Shown: positions 25,934 through 34,503 of the stretch, piece after piece
Numbering within the stretch: position 1 is the stretch's first letter
Layout of the letters: each line of letters starts with the position of its first letter
Source of the DNA: Deinococcus ruber
GTDB taxonomy: Bacteria; Deinococcota; Deinococci; Deinococcales; Deinococcaceae
NCBI RefSeq assembly: GCF_014648095.1
Contig: NZ_BMQL01000036.1
Location: 1-47,726, forward strand
Reading direction: 5' to 3'
Length of the DNA stretch: 47,726 nucleotides
The notes under the pieces: generated by a model
Told to the model about the DNA's origin: nothing
The model's database searches: none
Seen by the model: the letters and a program-made list of their open reading frames with translations, nothing else
Program-made: the position numbers and the translations under genes

Positions 25934-27379
25934 TCAGTGCTTGATCATGATGTGGCGCACTGCCGTGTAGTCTTCCAGCGCGTACAGGCTCATGTCTTTG
26001 CCATAGCCGCTGCGTTTCAGGCCGCCGTGGGGCATTTCATTGACCAGCATGAAATGGGTATTGACCCAGGTGCAGCCGTACTGAAGCGCCGCCGACACGC
26101 GCATGGCGCGGCCCACGTTCTGCGTCCAGACGCTGCTGGCAAGGCCGTAGTCCGAATCGTTGGCCCACTGGACTGCCTGTTCCTCGGTGTCGAAGCGCGT
26201 CACACTGACCACCGGACCGAAAATCTCGCGCTGCACGATCTCGTCGGCTTGCAGGGCACCCGCGATGACGGTGGGAGCGTAGAAAAAGCCGTCGCCTGCT
26301 CTGACCTGCCCACCGGTCAGCACTTCCATATGCCCTTCGGCCCGCGCCCGCTCGACGAAGCCCGCCACCCGCTCGCGCTGCCGCGCTGTAATCAGCGGCC
26401 CCATCTCGGTGGCCGGGTCATGTGGAAGGCCCACGCCGATGCTGCCCACCGCACTGGTCAGCGCCGCCACAAATTTCTCGTAGATGCCGCTCTGGGCGTA
26501 CACCCGGCAGGCCGCCGTGCAGTCCTGCCCCGCGTTGTAATACCCGAACACCTTGATGCCTTCAACGGCGGCTTCGAGGTCGGCGTCGTCGAAAATGATG
26601 ACTGGAGCCTTGCCGCCGAGTTCCAGATGCGTGCGCTTGATGCCGCTGGCCGCCGCTTCCAGCACGCGCCCGCCCGTTGCCACGTCGCCCGTCAGCGACA
26701 CCATCCGCACGCCCGGATGCGAGATGAGCGCCTGACCCACGCGGCTGCCCACGCCCGTCACCACGTTCACCACCCCCGCCGGAAACAGTTCAGCCACGAT
26801 CCTGGCGAGTTCCAGGGTGGTATGCGGCGTCTGCTCGGAGGGCTTCAGCACGGCGGTATTGCCCGCCGCCAGTACCGGGGCCAGCTTCCAGGCCGCCATC
26901 ATCAGCGGGTAATTCCAGGGGGCGATGCTGCCGACCACGCCCAGAGGATCGCGCCGGATAAAACTGGTGTGGCCCGCCAGATATTCGCCTGCCAGCGCTC
27001 CCTGCATGGTTCGGGTCGCCCCGGCAAAGAAGCGGAAAGTGTCGGAGACTGCGCCGATTTCATCGTTCAGCACCGCCGAATACGGCTTGCCGCAGTTGTC
27101 GGCCTCCAGGCGGGCAAAGCGCTCGGCCTGCGCGTCGATGCGGTCTGCAAGCTGAAGCAGCAGGGCAGCGCGGTCTTTTGGCGTGGTCTGCGACCAGGAT
27201 GTAAAGGCGTGCTGGGCCGCCCGCACCGCCGCGTCCACCTGCTCGGCGCTGGCCTCGGGAAGCTGCTGCAACACCGCTCCGGTGGCCGGATTGAGGATAT
27301 CGAGCGCTTGGCCGTCGCCCGGCACCAGTTCGCCGCCGATCAGAAGCTGGGTGGGAAGAGCAGAAGCCGTCTGGGTCAT
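25934..27379 (-). CDS. patD: Gamma-aminobutyraldehyde dehydrogenase (PatD/YdcW)
   Basis: The 481-residue aldehyde dehydrogenase resembles E. coli PatD (YdcW) along its whole length: Asn-Cys-Gly-Lys-Pro near 95, Pro-Trp-Asn-Tyr-Pro-Leu-Met-Met (Asn156), Glu253 in Leu-Glu-Leu-Gly-Gly-Lys, Cys287 in [11 protein letters not shown], and the C-terminal Gly-Tyr-Gly-Lys-Asp-Met-Ser-Leu-Tyr. SD AAAGGAG lies 6 bases before the ATG. It would oxidise 4-aminobutanal, the product of spermidine dehydrogenase or putrescine transaminase, to GABA. It follows the ydcSTUV-like transporter, with a DinB-like gene inserted on the other strand. Confidence 0.92.
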   Translation of the reverse strand: MTQTASALPTQLLIGGELVPGDGQALDILNPATGAVLQQLPEASAEQVDAAVRAAQHAFTSWSQTTPKDRAALLLQLADRIDAQAERFARLEADNCGKPYSAVLNDEIGAVSDTFRFFAGATRTMQGALAGEYLAGHTSFIRRDPLGVVGSIAPWNYPLMMAAWKLAPVLAAGNTAVLKPSEQTPHTTLELARIVAELFPAGVVNVVTGVGSRVGQALISHPGVRMVSLTGDVATGGRVLEAAASGIKRTHLELGGKAPVIIFDDADLEAAVEGIKVFGYYNAGQDCTAACRVYAQSGIYEKFVAALTSAVGSIGVGLPHDPATEMGPLITARQRERVAGFVERARAEGHMEVLTGGQVRAGDGFFYAPTVIAGALQADEIVQREIFGPVVSVTRFDTEEQAVQWANDSDYGLASSVWTQNVGRAMRVSAALQYGCTWVNTHFMLVNEMPHGGLKRSGYGKDMSLYALEDYTAVRHIMIKH

Positions 27380-27417
27380 GGAATGTCTCCTTTCTGAAGG
27401 TGTTTCTGAAGCTGGAC

Positions 27418-27446
27418 TTGCGGCGAAGGGAAAGAAAAGTTACACT
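27418..27446 (+). promoter_or_regulatory. Promoter of the DinB-like gene
   Basis: TTGCGG (27418-27423), 17 bases, TACACT (27441-27446). The -10 is identical to that of the pucR-type promoter. It gives a leader of about 56 bases. Confidence 0.5.
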
Positions 27447-27508
27447 TCGGCGGAACTACGCCCGGCGAATTACGTGCATTACGAATCCCACGACGGCCTG
27501 GAGGCCAC

Positions 27509-27985
27509 ATGAACCGATTGATGCAGCAGCGCACCCACATGATCGACCTGACCCACTCGCTGCGCGATGACGTTTTCAAGGCCATCTCCGGCAGTGATCT
27601 GGAGTTCAGCCCCGGCGCAGATGCCCACACCCTGCGCGGTCTGCTGCTGCAACAGGCCGACATCCAGGCCGCCTACGCGCAGTCGTTCCGCACGCTGCAC
27701 CTCAGCTTCGGGGAAGCCACGCCCGACCAGCAGCAGAGCGCTCAGGAGCTTCAAGAGCACTTTGCCCGGCTCGACGCCGAACTGCTCGCGGCGCTGGACG
27801 CCCTGAGCGACGACGATTTGAAGCGGCCCCACGATCCACGCGGCCTGAAAGCGCCCGGCTACACCGTCGAAACCAGTTTTTACACCTACCGCGAATCGGT
27901 GCTGATCTTCGCGGCGCGGGCCAGCGTGTATCTGCGGGCGCTGGGCCGAGAAGTGCCCGCCCTGACGAAGAGCTTCGTAGGCTGA
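27509..27985 (+). CDS. DinB/YfiT-like four-helix-bundle protein
   Basis: The 158-residue, mostly helical protein fits the DinB-like family (four-helix bundle, often with a three-histidine metal site), which is expanded in Deinococcus. The N-terminal region Gln-Gln-Arg-Thr-His-Met-Ile-Asp-Leu-Thr-His and the late Phe-Tyr-Thr-Tyr-Arg-Glu fit this layout, but a full metal triad is not evident. SD GGAGG is 4 bases before the ATG. It is the only plus-strand gene between patD and ydcV and seems to have been inserted into a ydcSTUVW-type arrangement. Role unknown. Confidence 0.65.
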   Translation: MNRLMQQRTHMIDLTHSLRDDVFKAISGSDLEFSPGADAHTLRGLLLQQADIQAAYAQSFRTLHLSFGEATPDQQQSAQELQEHFARLDAELLAALDALSDDDLKRPHDPRGLKAPGYTVETSFYTYRESVLIFAARASVYLRALGREVPALTKSFVG

Positions 27986-28005
27986 GAAGCTGCTGGAAAA
28001 ACTGC

Positions 28006-28815
28006 TCATGAGCTCTTCCCGCCGCCGTGCATGTAGTCTCCCCCACTGCTCAGGCGCTGGGTCAGCAGGATCGGCAGCAGCGTGACCAGCATCACCAGAA
28101 TGGCGACCACGTTGGTCACGGGGCGGTCTCGGGGCTTGAACAGCTCTCCGAACATCCAGATCGGCAGCGTCTGCTGACTGCCCGCCGTGAAGGTGGTGAC
28201 GATCACTTCGTCGAAGGACAGTGCGAACGACAGCAGGCCACCTGCCAGCAGCGCCGTCGCCAGATGCGGCAACAGCACGTACCGGAAGGTCTGGAGAGGC
28301 CGCGCCCCCAGGTCGCTCGACGCCTCGATCTGCGAGGGACTGATGCGCCGCAGCCTCGCCACGACGTTGTTATAGACCGTCACGATGCAGAAGGTGGCGT
28401 GCCCCAGGATGATGGTCAGGGTGCCGGGTTCCAACCCCACGCGCTTGATGGTGGTCAGGAGCGCGATGCCCGTGACGATGCCGGGCAGTGCGATGGGCAG
28501 CGTGATCAGCAGGCTGAAGGCGTCCTTTCCCCGGAAGTGCGAGCGGCTCATGGCGGCCGCCGCCAGACTGCCCAGCAGCAGCGCCAGCAGCGTGGCGAGG
28601 CAGGCCACCCGCACGCTCAGCCACAGCGCGTCCCACATATCGGTACGGGCAAAGGCGACGCCGAACCACCGAAGCGTCAGACCCGGCGGCGGAAAGGTAT
28701 ACGTGCGGTCTTCCGAGGTAAACGCATACAGAATGATGAGCAGCAGCGGAATGTGCAGAAAAGCCGCGCCCAGCCACGCGGCGAGCGTCAGACCGGGAGA
28801 GGGGCGGGAGGTCAA
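28006..28815 (-). CDS. ydcV: ABC polyamine-type transporter permease (YdcV/PotC-like)
   Basis: The 269-residue permease has six predicted helices and the PotC-type EAA loop ([11 protein letters not shown]). I prefer TTG 28815, with GGAG 6 bases upstream; TTG 28836 is the other candidate but lacks an RBS. The upstream part of the frame overlaps a copy of the GGCCACAAGC-type repeat. It is the last gene of the transporter operon and ends 20 bases from the convergent DinB-like gene. Confidence 0.87.
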   Translation of the reverse strand: MTSRPSPGLTLAAWLGAAFLHIPLLLIILYAFTSEDRTYTFPPPGLTLRWFGVAFARTDMWDALWLSVRVACLATLLALLLGSLAAAAMSRSHFRGKDAFSLLITLPIALPGIVTGIALLTTIKRVGLEPGTLTIILGHATFCIVTVYNNVVARLRRISPSQIEASSDLGARPLQTFRYVLLPHLATALLAGGLLSFALSFDEVIVTTFTAGSQQTLPIWMFGELFKPRDRPVTNVVAILVMLVTLLPILLTQRLSSGGDYMHGGGKSS

Positions 28816-28854
28816 GAGCGGCTCCGAGCGCGACAAGCCACACGCATCTTTCCC

Positions 28855-29766
28855 CTACAGCGCATCGAAAGCTCCCAGCCGCCGCGCCAGCGCCAGATAC
28901 AGCATCACGATCACGATGGGAACGACGCTGAAGGCGGCTGCCAGCGGCAGATTTCCGGCGGTGCCCTGCTGGGTGTACACCATCTGTCCGATGAAGTACC
29001 CCGGTGCGCCCACCACGCCCGGAATGATGTAGTCACCCAGTGTCAGCGAGAAGGTGAAGATGCTGCCCGCCGCCACACCCGGGAGACTGAGGGGAAAAAT
29101 CACGCGCCAGAAGGTCTGGAAGGGACGTGCGCCCAGATCGGCACTCGCCTGCACCAGCGAGGCGGGCACCCGTTCGAGGGCGGCCTGAATCGGCAGAATC
29201 ATGTACGGCAGCCACACGTAGACGAACACCAGAAACATGCCCAGGTAGCTGCTCGACAAGCTGGGGCCGCCCAGTACCGGAAGACTCAGCGCCGCGTCGA
29301 GGAGCGAGGTCAGGTGGAGTTTTGCCAGCACCCAGCTGAGCACGCCCTCCTGCGCCAGAATCAGCCGCCAGGCGTAGACGCGTACCAGGTAGCTGGCCCA
29401 CAGCGGCAGCGTGACGAGCACCACCCACACGGCTTTTGATCGCCCGCGCAGCAGCGCCACGTACCGCGCAATGGGAAAGGCGATGACGGCGCAGGCCAGC
29501 GTAACGGCGACGCTCATCAGCAGCGTGCGAATGATGACATCGAGGTTGCTGGGCGTGCTGAACAGCGAGGCGAAGGTGGCCCAGGTGAACTGCTGCACCA
29601 CCTGAGCCGTGAAATCGTCGATGCTGTAAAAGCCGTACTGGAGCAGCCCCAGCAGACTTCCCAGGTACACCACGCCCAGCCACAGCAGCGGCGGAGCCAG
29701 CAGCAGCAACGTGATCAGTGCGCCGCGCCCGAATCTGTGCCGGGAAACCGTGACGGGAACCGACAT
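28855..29766 (-). CDS. ydcU: ABC polyamine-type transporter permease (YdcU/PotB-like)
   Basis: A 303-residue permease with six predicted helices and the EAA loop Val-Gln-Ala-Ser-Ala-Asp-Leu-Gly-Ala-Arg-Pro. Its ATG overlaps the ATPase stop codon by one base (TGATG), so the two are coupled. It pairs with the next permease to form the pore of a YdcSTUV-type importer of putrescine-like amines. Confidence 0.88.
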   Translation of the reverse strand: MSVPVTVSRHRFGRGALITLLLLAPPLLWLGVVYLGSLLGLLQYGFYSIDDFTAQVVQQFTWATFASLFSTPSNLDVIIRTLLMSVAVTLACAVIAFPIARYVALLRGRSKAVWVVLVTLPLWASYLVRVYAWRLILAQEGVLSWVLAKLHLTSLLDAALSLPVLGGPSLSSSYLGMFLVFVYVWLPYMILPIQAALERVPASLVQASADLGARPFQTFWRVIFPLSLPGVAAGSIFTFSLTLGDYIIPGVVGAPGYFIGQMVYTQQGTAGNLPLAAAFSVVPIVIVMLYLALARRLGAFDAL

Positions 29767-30743
29767 CAGCGCTCCAGCACGCGCAGAGCGGCATCGTCCC
29801 AGCGTAGCCCCAGCACGTCGCCCACCGCTGGCAGCCCCGCCGCCGACGCGATCAGCGCCTGAACAGGAATGCCGCCCGCGTCCAGCTCCAGCCGCGTCTG
29901 AGCACCCAGATATTGCACCTCACGCACGCTGGCCTGCCACGTCCCCTGTCCGGCAGGAAGCACCTGTACCCGCTCCGGGCGCAGCGCCAGCTGTGTGCCG
30001 GGCCGCCCCAGCCGCTCGCCCGGCAGCACGTTGGCCCTGCCCACGAAATCGGCGACGAAGGCCGTGCGCGGATACTCGTACAGATCGTGCGGCGTGCCCT
30101 CCTGTTCGATGCGGCCCGCTGAAAACACCGCCAGCCGGTCACTCATGCTCAGCGCCTCGCCCTGATCGTGGGTCACATAGATGAACGTCAGGCCCAGGTG
30201 CCGCTGAATTCCCTTCAGCTCGCTCTGCATCTGCTCGCGCAGTTTCAGGTCGAGTGCGCCCAGCGGTTCGTCGAGCAGCAGCAGCCGGGGTCGCGCCGCC
30301 AGCGCACGGGCCAGGGCCACCCGCTGCCGCTGCCCACCGGAAAGCTGGGAAGGTCGCCTGTCTCCGAAGGCCGTGAGCTGTACCAGGTCGAGCATCTCGC
30401 CTGCCCGCGCCCGGCGCTCGGCTGCCGGAACGCCGCGTACCGTCAGGGAATACGCCACGTTGTCGAGCACGCTCAGGTGCGGAAACAGTGCATAGTCCTG
30501 AAACACGGTGTTTACGTCGCGCCGGTAGGGTGGCAAGCGGGTCACGTCCTGCCCGAACAGCTGCACGCTGCCCGAATCGGGCGTCTCGAAGCCTCCGATC
30601 AGGCGCAACACCGTGGTTTTCCCGCTGCCAGACGGCCCCAGCAGCGAATAGAATTCGCCTTCGGGAACGTCCAGAGTCACGTCGTCGGCGGCCCGCGTGG
30701 TTCCAAAGGTGCAGACCAGATGCTTCAGCGACACGGCGCTCAT
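29766..30743 (-). CDS. ydcT: ABC polyamine-type transporter ATPase (YdcT/PotA-like)
   Basis: The 325-residue ATPase has Walker A Gly-Pro-Ser-Gly-Ser-Gly-Lys-Thr (36-43), Q-loop Gln82, signature Leu-Ser-Gly-Gly-Gln (134-138), Walker B ending Asp-Glu (158-159), an H-loop His (Val-Thr-His-Asp-Gln) and a C-terminal TOBE domain (about 245-325), all typical of PotA-type polyamine importers. It lies between the binding protein (81 bases upstream) and the first permease. Confidence 0.92.
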   Translation of the reverse strand: MSAVSLKHLVCTFGTTRAADDVTLDVPEGEFYSLLGPSGSGKTTVLRLIGGFETPDSGSVQLFGQDVTRLPPYRRDVNTVFQDYALFPHLSVLDNVAYSLTVRGVPAAERRARAGEMLDLVQLTAFGDRRPSQLSGGQRQRVALARALAARPRLLLLDEPLGALDLKLREQMQSELKGIQRHLGLTFIYVTHDQGEALSMSDRLAVFSAGRIEQEGTPHDLYEYPRTAFVADFVGRANVLPGERLGRPGTQLALRPERVQVLPAGQGTWQASVREVQYLGAQTRLELDAGGIPVQALIASAAGLPAVGDVLGLRWDDAALRVLER

Positions 30744-30823
30744 GTGACCGGGCCTGCACCGAGTTCAGCGAAGCCCGGCACCGATTCCACCGGGAAGTCT
30801 GTCCTTACCCCGAGCTGTCGCAA

Positions 30824-31984
30824 TCAGCGCCCGCCCTGAATGGCGATATAGTCGCTGACCCAGCGGTTGTACGGTACACACGTGCCCTGGGTGGCGCACC
30901 GGCTGATGGGCGTGCGCCAGAAATAGATCCTGTCGAAGTCGGCGTAGCCGTTGGTCGCGCAGCCGTCCTTGCCGAGCAGCGTGCTGGCGGTGCAGCCCTT
31001 CTGCACGGCTGGGAGCGAGCCGAACCACGCTGCCACGTCGCCCTGCACCTTCGGCGTCAGGCTGTATTCCATCCAGCGGTAAGCGCAGTTGGGGTGCTTG
31101 GCCGCCACATGCATCATGGTGGTGTCGGCCCAGCCGGTCGCGCCCTCTGCGGGAATCACACTGGCAACCGGCTGCTTGTTGGCCTTCAGGGTATTGACCT
31201 GAAACGGCCAGCTCGCAGACGCCACGACGCCCTCATTGGTAAAGTCCTGTACCTGCACGTTGGCATCGTTCCAGTACCGCTGAATCAGGGTGCGCTGGGT
31301 TCGCAGCACCGCCAGCACTGCCGCGTACTGCGCCTCGTTCAGCTCGTAGGGGTTTTTGATGCCCAGGGCGGGCTGGGTCTTCATCAGGTACAGCGCGGCG
31401 TCGGCCACATAAATTGGGCCGTAGTACGCCTGAATGCGCCCCTTGTTGGGTTTGCCGTCAGCCAGCGTCTGCGGTTTGAACACGGCGGCCCAGCTGGTCG
31501 GCGGCGTTTTGAACGCCTTGGTGCTGTACATCAACACGTTCGGCCCCCACTGATAGGGCACGCCGTAATGAACGCCGCCGACGGTATGCCACGGCGCACT
31601 CTGCAACTTGGGATTGACCGTGCCGTAACTGGGAATCAGTCTGGTATTGATCGGCTGAACCTTGCCGCCCGCCACCAGCCGGAGCGAAGCGTCACCCGAA
31701 GCGGTCACCAGATCGTAGCCGCCCTGATTCATCAGCGACACCATCTCGTCGCTCGACCCGGCGACCTTGACGCTGACCTTGCAGCCCGTCGCCTTCTCGA
31801 AGGGCGTGACCCAGTCGTAGGCCTTGTCGCTCTGACCGCGTTCCAGATAGCCTGCCCAGGCGATCACGCTCAGTTGCCCCTCGTTCTGCCCCAGCGACGT
31901 CAGCATCTGAGCCTTCTGGGAAAAAGCCGCGCCGGGCGCAGTCAGCAACATGAGCGACGTGAACAGCACGGTAAATCGGTGCAT
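30824..31984 (-). CDS. ydcS: ABC polyamine-type transporter binding protein (YdcS-like)
   Basis: The 386-residue binding protein has a signal peptide ending near Pro-Gly-Ala-Ala-Phe-Ser. It resembles E. coli YdcS strongly from Val-Ile-Ala-Trp-Ala-Gly-Tyr-Leu-Glu-Arg-Gly-Gln onward, including Gly-Gly-Tyr-Asp-Leu-Val-Thr-Ala-Ser-Gly-Asp-Ala-Ser and the end Asp-Tyr-Ile-Ala-Ile-Gln-Gly-Gly-Arg. I start at ATG 31984, preceded by AGGGGG; the upstream extension lacks signal-peptide logic. Cysteines near the C-terminus (Ala-Lys-His-Pro-Asn-Cys, Gly-Cys-Thr, Gly-Cys-Ala) may form disulfides. It is the first gene of ydcSTUV, whose E. coli counterpart imports putrescine; with patD nearby, a 4-carbon amine is the likely ligand. 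Confidence 0.88.
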   Translation of the reverse strand: MHRFTVLFTSLMLLTAPGAAFSQKAQMLTSLGQNEGQLSVIAWAGYLERGQSDKAYDWVTPFEKATGCKVSVKVAGSSDEMVSLMNQGGYDLVTASGDASLRLVAGGKVQPINTRLIPSYGTVNPKLQSAPWHTVGGVHYGVPYQWGPNVLMYSTKAFKTPPTSWAAVFKPQTLADGKPNKGRIQAYYGPIYVADAALYLMKTQPALGIKNPYELNEAQYAAVLAVLRTQRTLIQRYWNDANVQVQDFTNEGVVASASWPFQVNTLKANKQPVASVIPAEGATGWADTTMMHVAAKHPNCAYRWMEYSLTPKVQGDVAAWFGSLPAVQKGCTASTLLGKDGCATNGYADFDRIYFWRTPISRCATQGTCVPYNRWVSDYIAIQGGR

Positions 31985-32342
31985 ACAACCCCCTGAACTA
32001 GAGAAGGAAGACCGGAACACGCGGGCCTGAGAAGTCGGTGAAGCCAGATTTAGCATAGTCAGCAGCGATGCGGGCAGCAAGTCGTATGAGCTGTGTAGAC
32101 GGCCCGCCTGGAAGCGCCCAACCAGCAGCGAGCCTCGTTCGTTGCGGGGATCGGCTTGCGAAATGACGATTTTTATACAAAATTTTCTGATATTGCATGA
32201 GCTACTGCACGGAAAGTTGCATTTATGTGCTGAAGATCTCGGGGGTCTGTCAGGTACTCATGTACGGGTTTTAAAAAAATAAATTTTCAGAGGGAAATCT
32301 TACCAAGTGAGAAGCTCTATGGTGATTTCGCTACATCATCTC
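31985..32342. other. Divergent intergenic region ydcS-iclR with TGCA triplet repeat
   Basis: The gap between the divergent ydcS and IclR genes has no ORF. It is markedly AT-rich from about 32160 to 32310. TGCA occurs three times at exact 12-base intervals (32194, 32206, 32218), next to a minus-strand TATAAA (32172-32177) that may be the ydcS -10. This looks like a regulator-binding region. No certain promoter pair was found. Confidence 0.5.
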
Positions 32343-32372
32343 TACATTAAGGCATGTTACATTAAGGCATGC
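32343..32372 (+). promoter_or_regulatory. Tandem 15-bp duplication of -10 box and start codon of the iclR-type gene
   Basis: TACATTAAGGCATGT is followed directly by TACATTAAGGCATGC. Each unit has a TACATT (TANNNT) box, 5 bases, then ATG (32354 and 32369). The first ATG reads Met-Leu-His-stop; the second opens the regulator gene. Confidence 0.7.
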
Positions 32373-33142
32373 TCAACGCGGCTTCACTCTCTTCTCGTTC
32401 TGATCAGACCGCCGACAAAGTCCTGAGCGCCCTTCTCCATCTCGCAGAATCATCCAGCCCCCTCAGCGCCCGCGAGATCGCTGCCGGAATTTCCAGACCC
32501 CTCAGCACCACCTACCGCTACCTGAGCGTGTTGAGAGAATGGGAGCTGATCGCCGAAAACCTCGATGGCAGCGGCTTTGTGCTTGGGCCGCGCTGCATGT
32601 CGCTGGGCCACACCTTCATGCAGCAGTTCGAGCTGGGGCGGCTGAGTCTGCCGGTCTTGCAGGATCTGGTGAATCAGACCGGCGAGACGGCGCTGCTGCT
32701 GATTCCGATGTCGGGTCAGGTCATCTGCGTCGAGAGCATCGAAAGCCCGAAGCCCCTGCGCTACGCCTTCCAGAAGGGGGTGCTGATTCGCTCGGTGCTG
32801 CGCGGAGCCAGTGCCAAGGCGATGCTGCCCTACATCAGCGATCTGAGCGTGTACGAAGCGCTGCGCCTCGACAGCGACCTGCATGAAGCCGACGTCTTTT
32901 CGGAGCGTGAACGCATCCGCACGCAGGGGTACGCCATCAGCGAAAACGAGGTAGACAGCGGCGTGGTCGAGATCGCGGCTGCCATCCTGGGGCGCGGCGG
33001 CAATCTGATGGGGGCTGTCAGCGTGGTGTCTCCCGCCTTCCGCGCCTCGACCGAAAAGCGCGAGAGCTGCGCCGCACGGGTCAAAGAGGCCGCCGCCCAG
33101 ATCGGGTTGCTGGCGCAGCATGCCAAGGATCAGCAGTCGTGA
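32369..33142 (+). CDS. IclR-family transcriptional regulator of the ergothioneine-type operon
   Basis: The 257-residue protein has the IclR winged helix-turn-helix (about 14-75, Leu-Ser-Thr-Thr-Tyr-Arg-Tyr-Leu recognition helix) and the C-terminal effector domain (about 85-250, with Ala-Ser-Ala-Lys-Ala-Met-Leu and Gly-Tyr-Ala-Ile-Ser-Glu-Asn-Glu). Its stop overlaps the hydantoinase start (GTGA), so regulator and pathway share a transcript and probably autoregulation. The effector is presumably ergothioneine or a downstream intermediate such as thiourocanate; this is inferred from neighbours. Confidence 0.85.
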   Translation: MLNAASLSSRSDQTADKVLSALLHLAESSSPLSAREIAAGISRPLSTTYRYLSVLREWELIAENLDGSGFVLGPRCMSLGHTFMQQFELGRLSLPVLQDLVNQTGETALLLIPMSGQVICVESIESPKPLRYAFQKGVLIRSVLRGASAKAMLPYISDLSVYEALRLDSDLHEADVFSERERIRTQGYAISENEVDSGVVEIAAAILGRGGNLMGAVSVVSPAFRASTEKRESCAARVKEAAAQIGLLAQHAKDQQS

Positions 33143-34503
33143 CCTACGAGCGGGTGGTGCAGGGTCGCCTCGTCACCCCCGACGAGGTGTTCGACGGCTA
33201 TCTGGGCATTCAGAACGGCACCATCGCTGCCATCAGCCGTGAACCGCTGGACGGCGAGCTGCTGGACGTGCGCGGCCAACTGGTCTTTCCGGGCGGCATC
33301 GACGCCCACGTGCACGTCAGCAGCAGCGAACTGTATCCGGAAGGCTGGACGCGCCTGAGCCAGTGTGCGCTGGCAGGCGGCGTCACCACGGTCATCGACA
33401 TGCCCTACGACGCGCCTCAGCCCACGGTGAACGCCGACCTGTTCCGAGCGAAGGTCGGGCGGCTGCGCCAGGAATCGCTGACCGACGCTGCCCTTTACGG
33501 CACCATCCGCAAACGCGGCGGCGTGCCCGAGATCGCGGGTATGGCGAAAGCCGGGGCGAGCGCCTTCAAATTCAGCACCTACGAAACCGATGCACAGCGC
33601 TTTCCGCGCATCCCCAACGACGAACTGCTGCCCGCACTGCGCGAACTGGGACGGCTTGGGCTGCCTGCCGTCTTTCACGCCGAGGACGGCGAAATTATCG
33701 ACGCGCTGATCGAACAGCTTCGGCCTCGCGGCGAGGAAAGCCCGCGCCTGCACGCACAAAGCCGCCCGCCCGTATCCGAAATGGCAGCCGTGGCAGGGCT
33801 GCTGGAACTCAGCCGCACCGTGACCGCCGAAGGTTTTCCGGTCAAACTGCATATCGCGCATCTGACGGTGCCGCAGGGCTTTCACCTGCTGGAACAGTAC
33901 CGAGCGCTCGGCGTGGACGTAAGCGCCGAAACCTGCATCCATTACCTGACGCTGAACGAAGATGATCTGAGTGAGCAGGGTGCGCCGCTTAAATGCAATC
34001 CGCCGCTGCGCCCCGCTGCCATGCAGGAAGCGCTGTGGGCCGAGGTTCTCGCCGGACGGGTGGCCTTCATTACCACCGACCACGCGCCCTGGCCGCCGGA
34101 ACTGAAAGACAAGCCGAATATCTTCGACAACCGCAGCGGCATGCCGGGGCTGGAAACCATGCTGCCGCTGCTGTACAGCGAGGGCGTGGTGCGGCGCGAT
34201 CTGAAGCTGACCGAATTCGCCCGCCTGACCGCCAGCGGCCCCGCCGACCGCTTCGGTCTGGCACACCGCAAGGGCAGGGTGCAGATCGGCCTGGACGCTG
34301 ATCTGACGATTCTCGACCCGCAGGCCAGCTACACCGTCCGTGCTGCCGAATCGTATTCGATTGCCCACCACAGCCCCTACGAGGGCCGCACCCTGAGCGG
34401 CAAGATTACGCATACCCTGCTGCGCGGCGCAGAAGTCTTCGACGGAGAACAGGTGAAGGCGCGGCCCGGATTCGCCCAGTTCCTGACACCGGAGTTCGCG
34501 TGA
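33139..34503 (+). CDS. Hydantoinase/dihydropyrimidinase-like amidohydrolase (proposed hydantoin-5-propionate hydrolase)
   Basis: The 454-residue cyclic amidohydrolase has all binuclear-metal residues: Asp-Ala-His-Val-His (57/59), Lys144 (the carboxylated lysine, in Ala-Phe-Lys-Phe-Ser-Thr), His180 (Phe-His-Ala-Glu), His241 (Ile-Ala-His-Leu) and Asp314 (Thr-Thr-Asp-His-Ala). On sequence it could be annotated as allantoinase, dihydroorotase or hydantoinase. Its place between an IclR gene and a carbamoylase, with urocanase-like, DUF917 and lyase-like genes downstream, fits step 4 of ergothioneine catabolism: ring opening of hydantoin-5-propionate to N-carbamoyl-glutamate. Start GTG 33139 overlaps the preceding stop, and its own stop overlaps the next GTG. 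Confidence 0.82.
   Translation: MTYERVVQGRLVTPDEVFDGYLGIQNGTIAAISREPLDGELLDVRGQLVFPGGIDAHVHVSSSELYPEGWTRLSQCALAGGVTTVIDMPYDAPQPTVNADLFRAKVGRLRQESLTDAALYGTIRKRGGVPEIAGMAKAGASAFKFSTYETDAQRFPRIPNDELLPALRELGRLGLPAVFHAEDGEIIDALIEQLRPRGEESPRLHAQSRPPVSEMAAVAGLLELSRTVTAEGFPVKLHIAHLTVPQGFHLLEQYRALGVDVSAETCIHYLTLNEDDLSEQGAPLKCNPPLRPAAMQEALWAEVLAGRVAFITTDHAPWPPELKDKPNIFDNRSGMPGLETMLPLLYSEGVVRRDLKLTEFARLTASGPADRFGLAHRKGRVQIGLDADLTILDPQASYTVRAAESYSIAHHSPYEGRTLSGKITHTLLRGAEVFDGEQVKARPGFAQFLTPEFA

Noticed and set aside
25934..27379. Betaine aldehyde dehydrogenase
   Set aside because: Some automatic names would say so, but the full-length resemblance to PatD and the ydcSTUV neighbours favour aminobutyraldehyde.
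28006..31984. Ergothioneine importer, because it lies beside the IclR operon
   Set aside because: It is divergent from that operon, and the binding protein resembles E. coli YdcS with PatD downstream, which points to putrescine-like amines.
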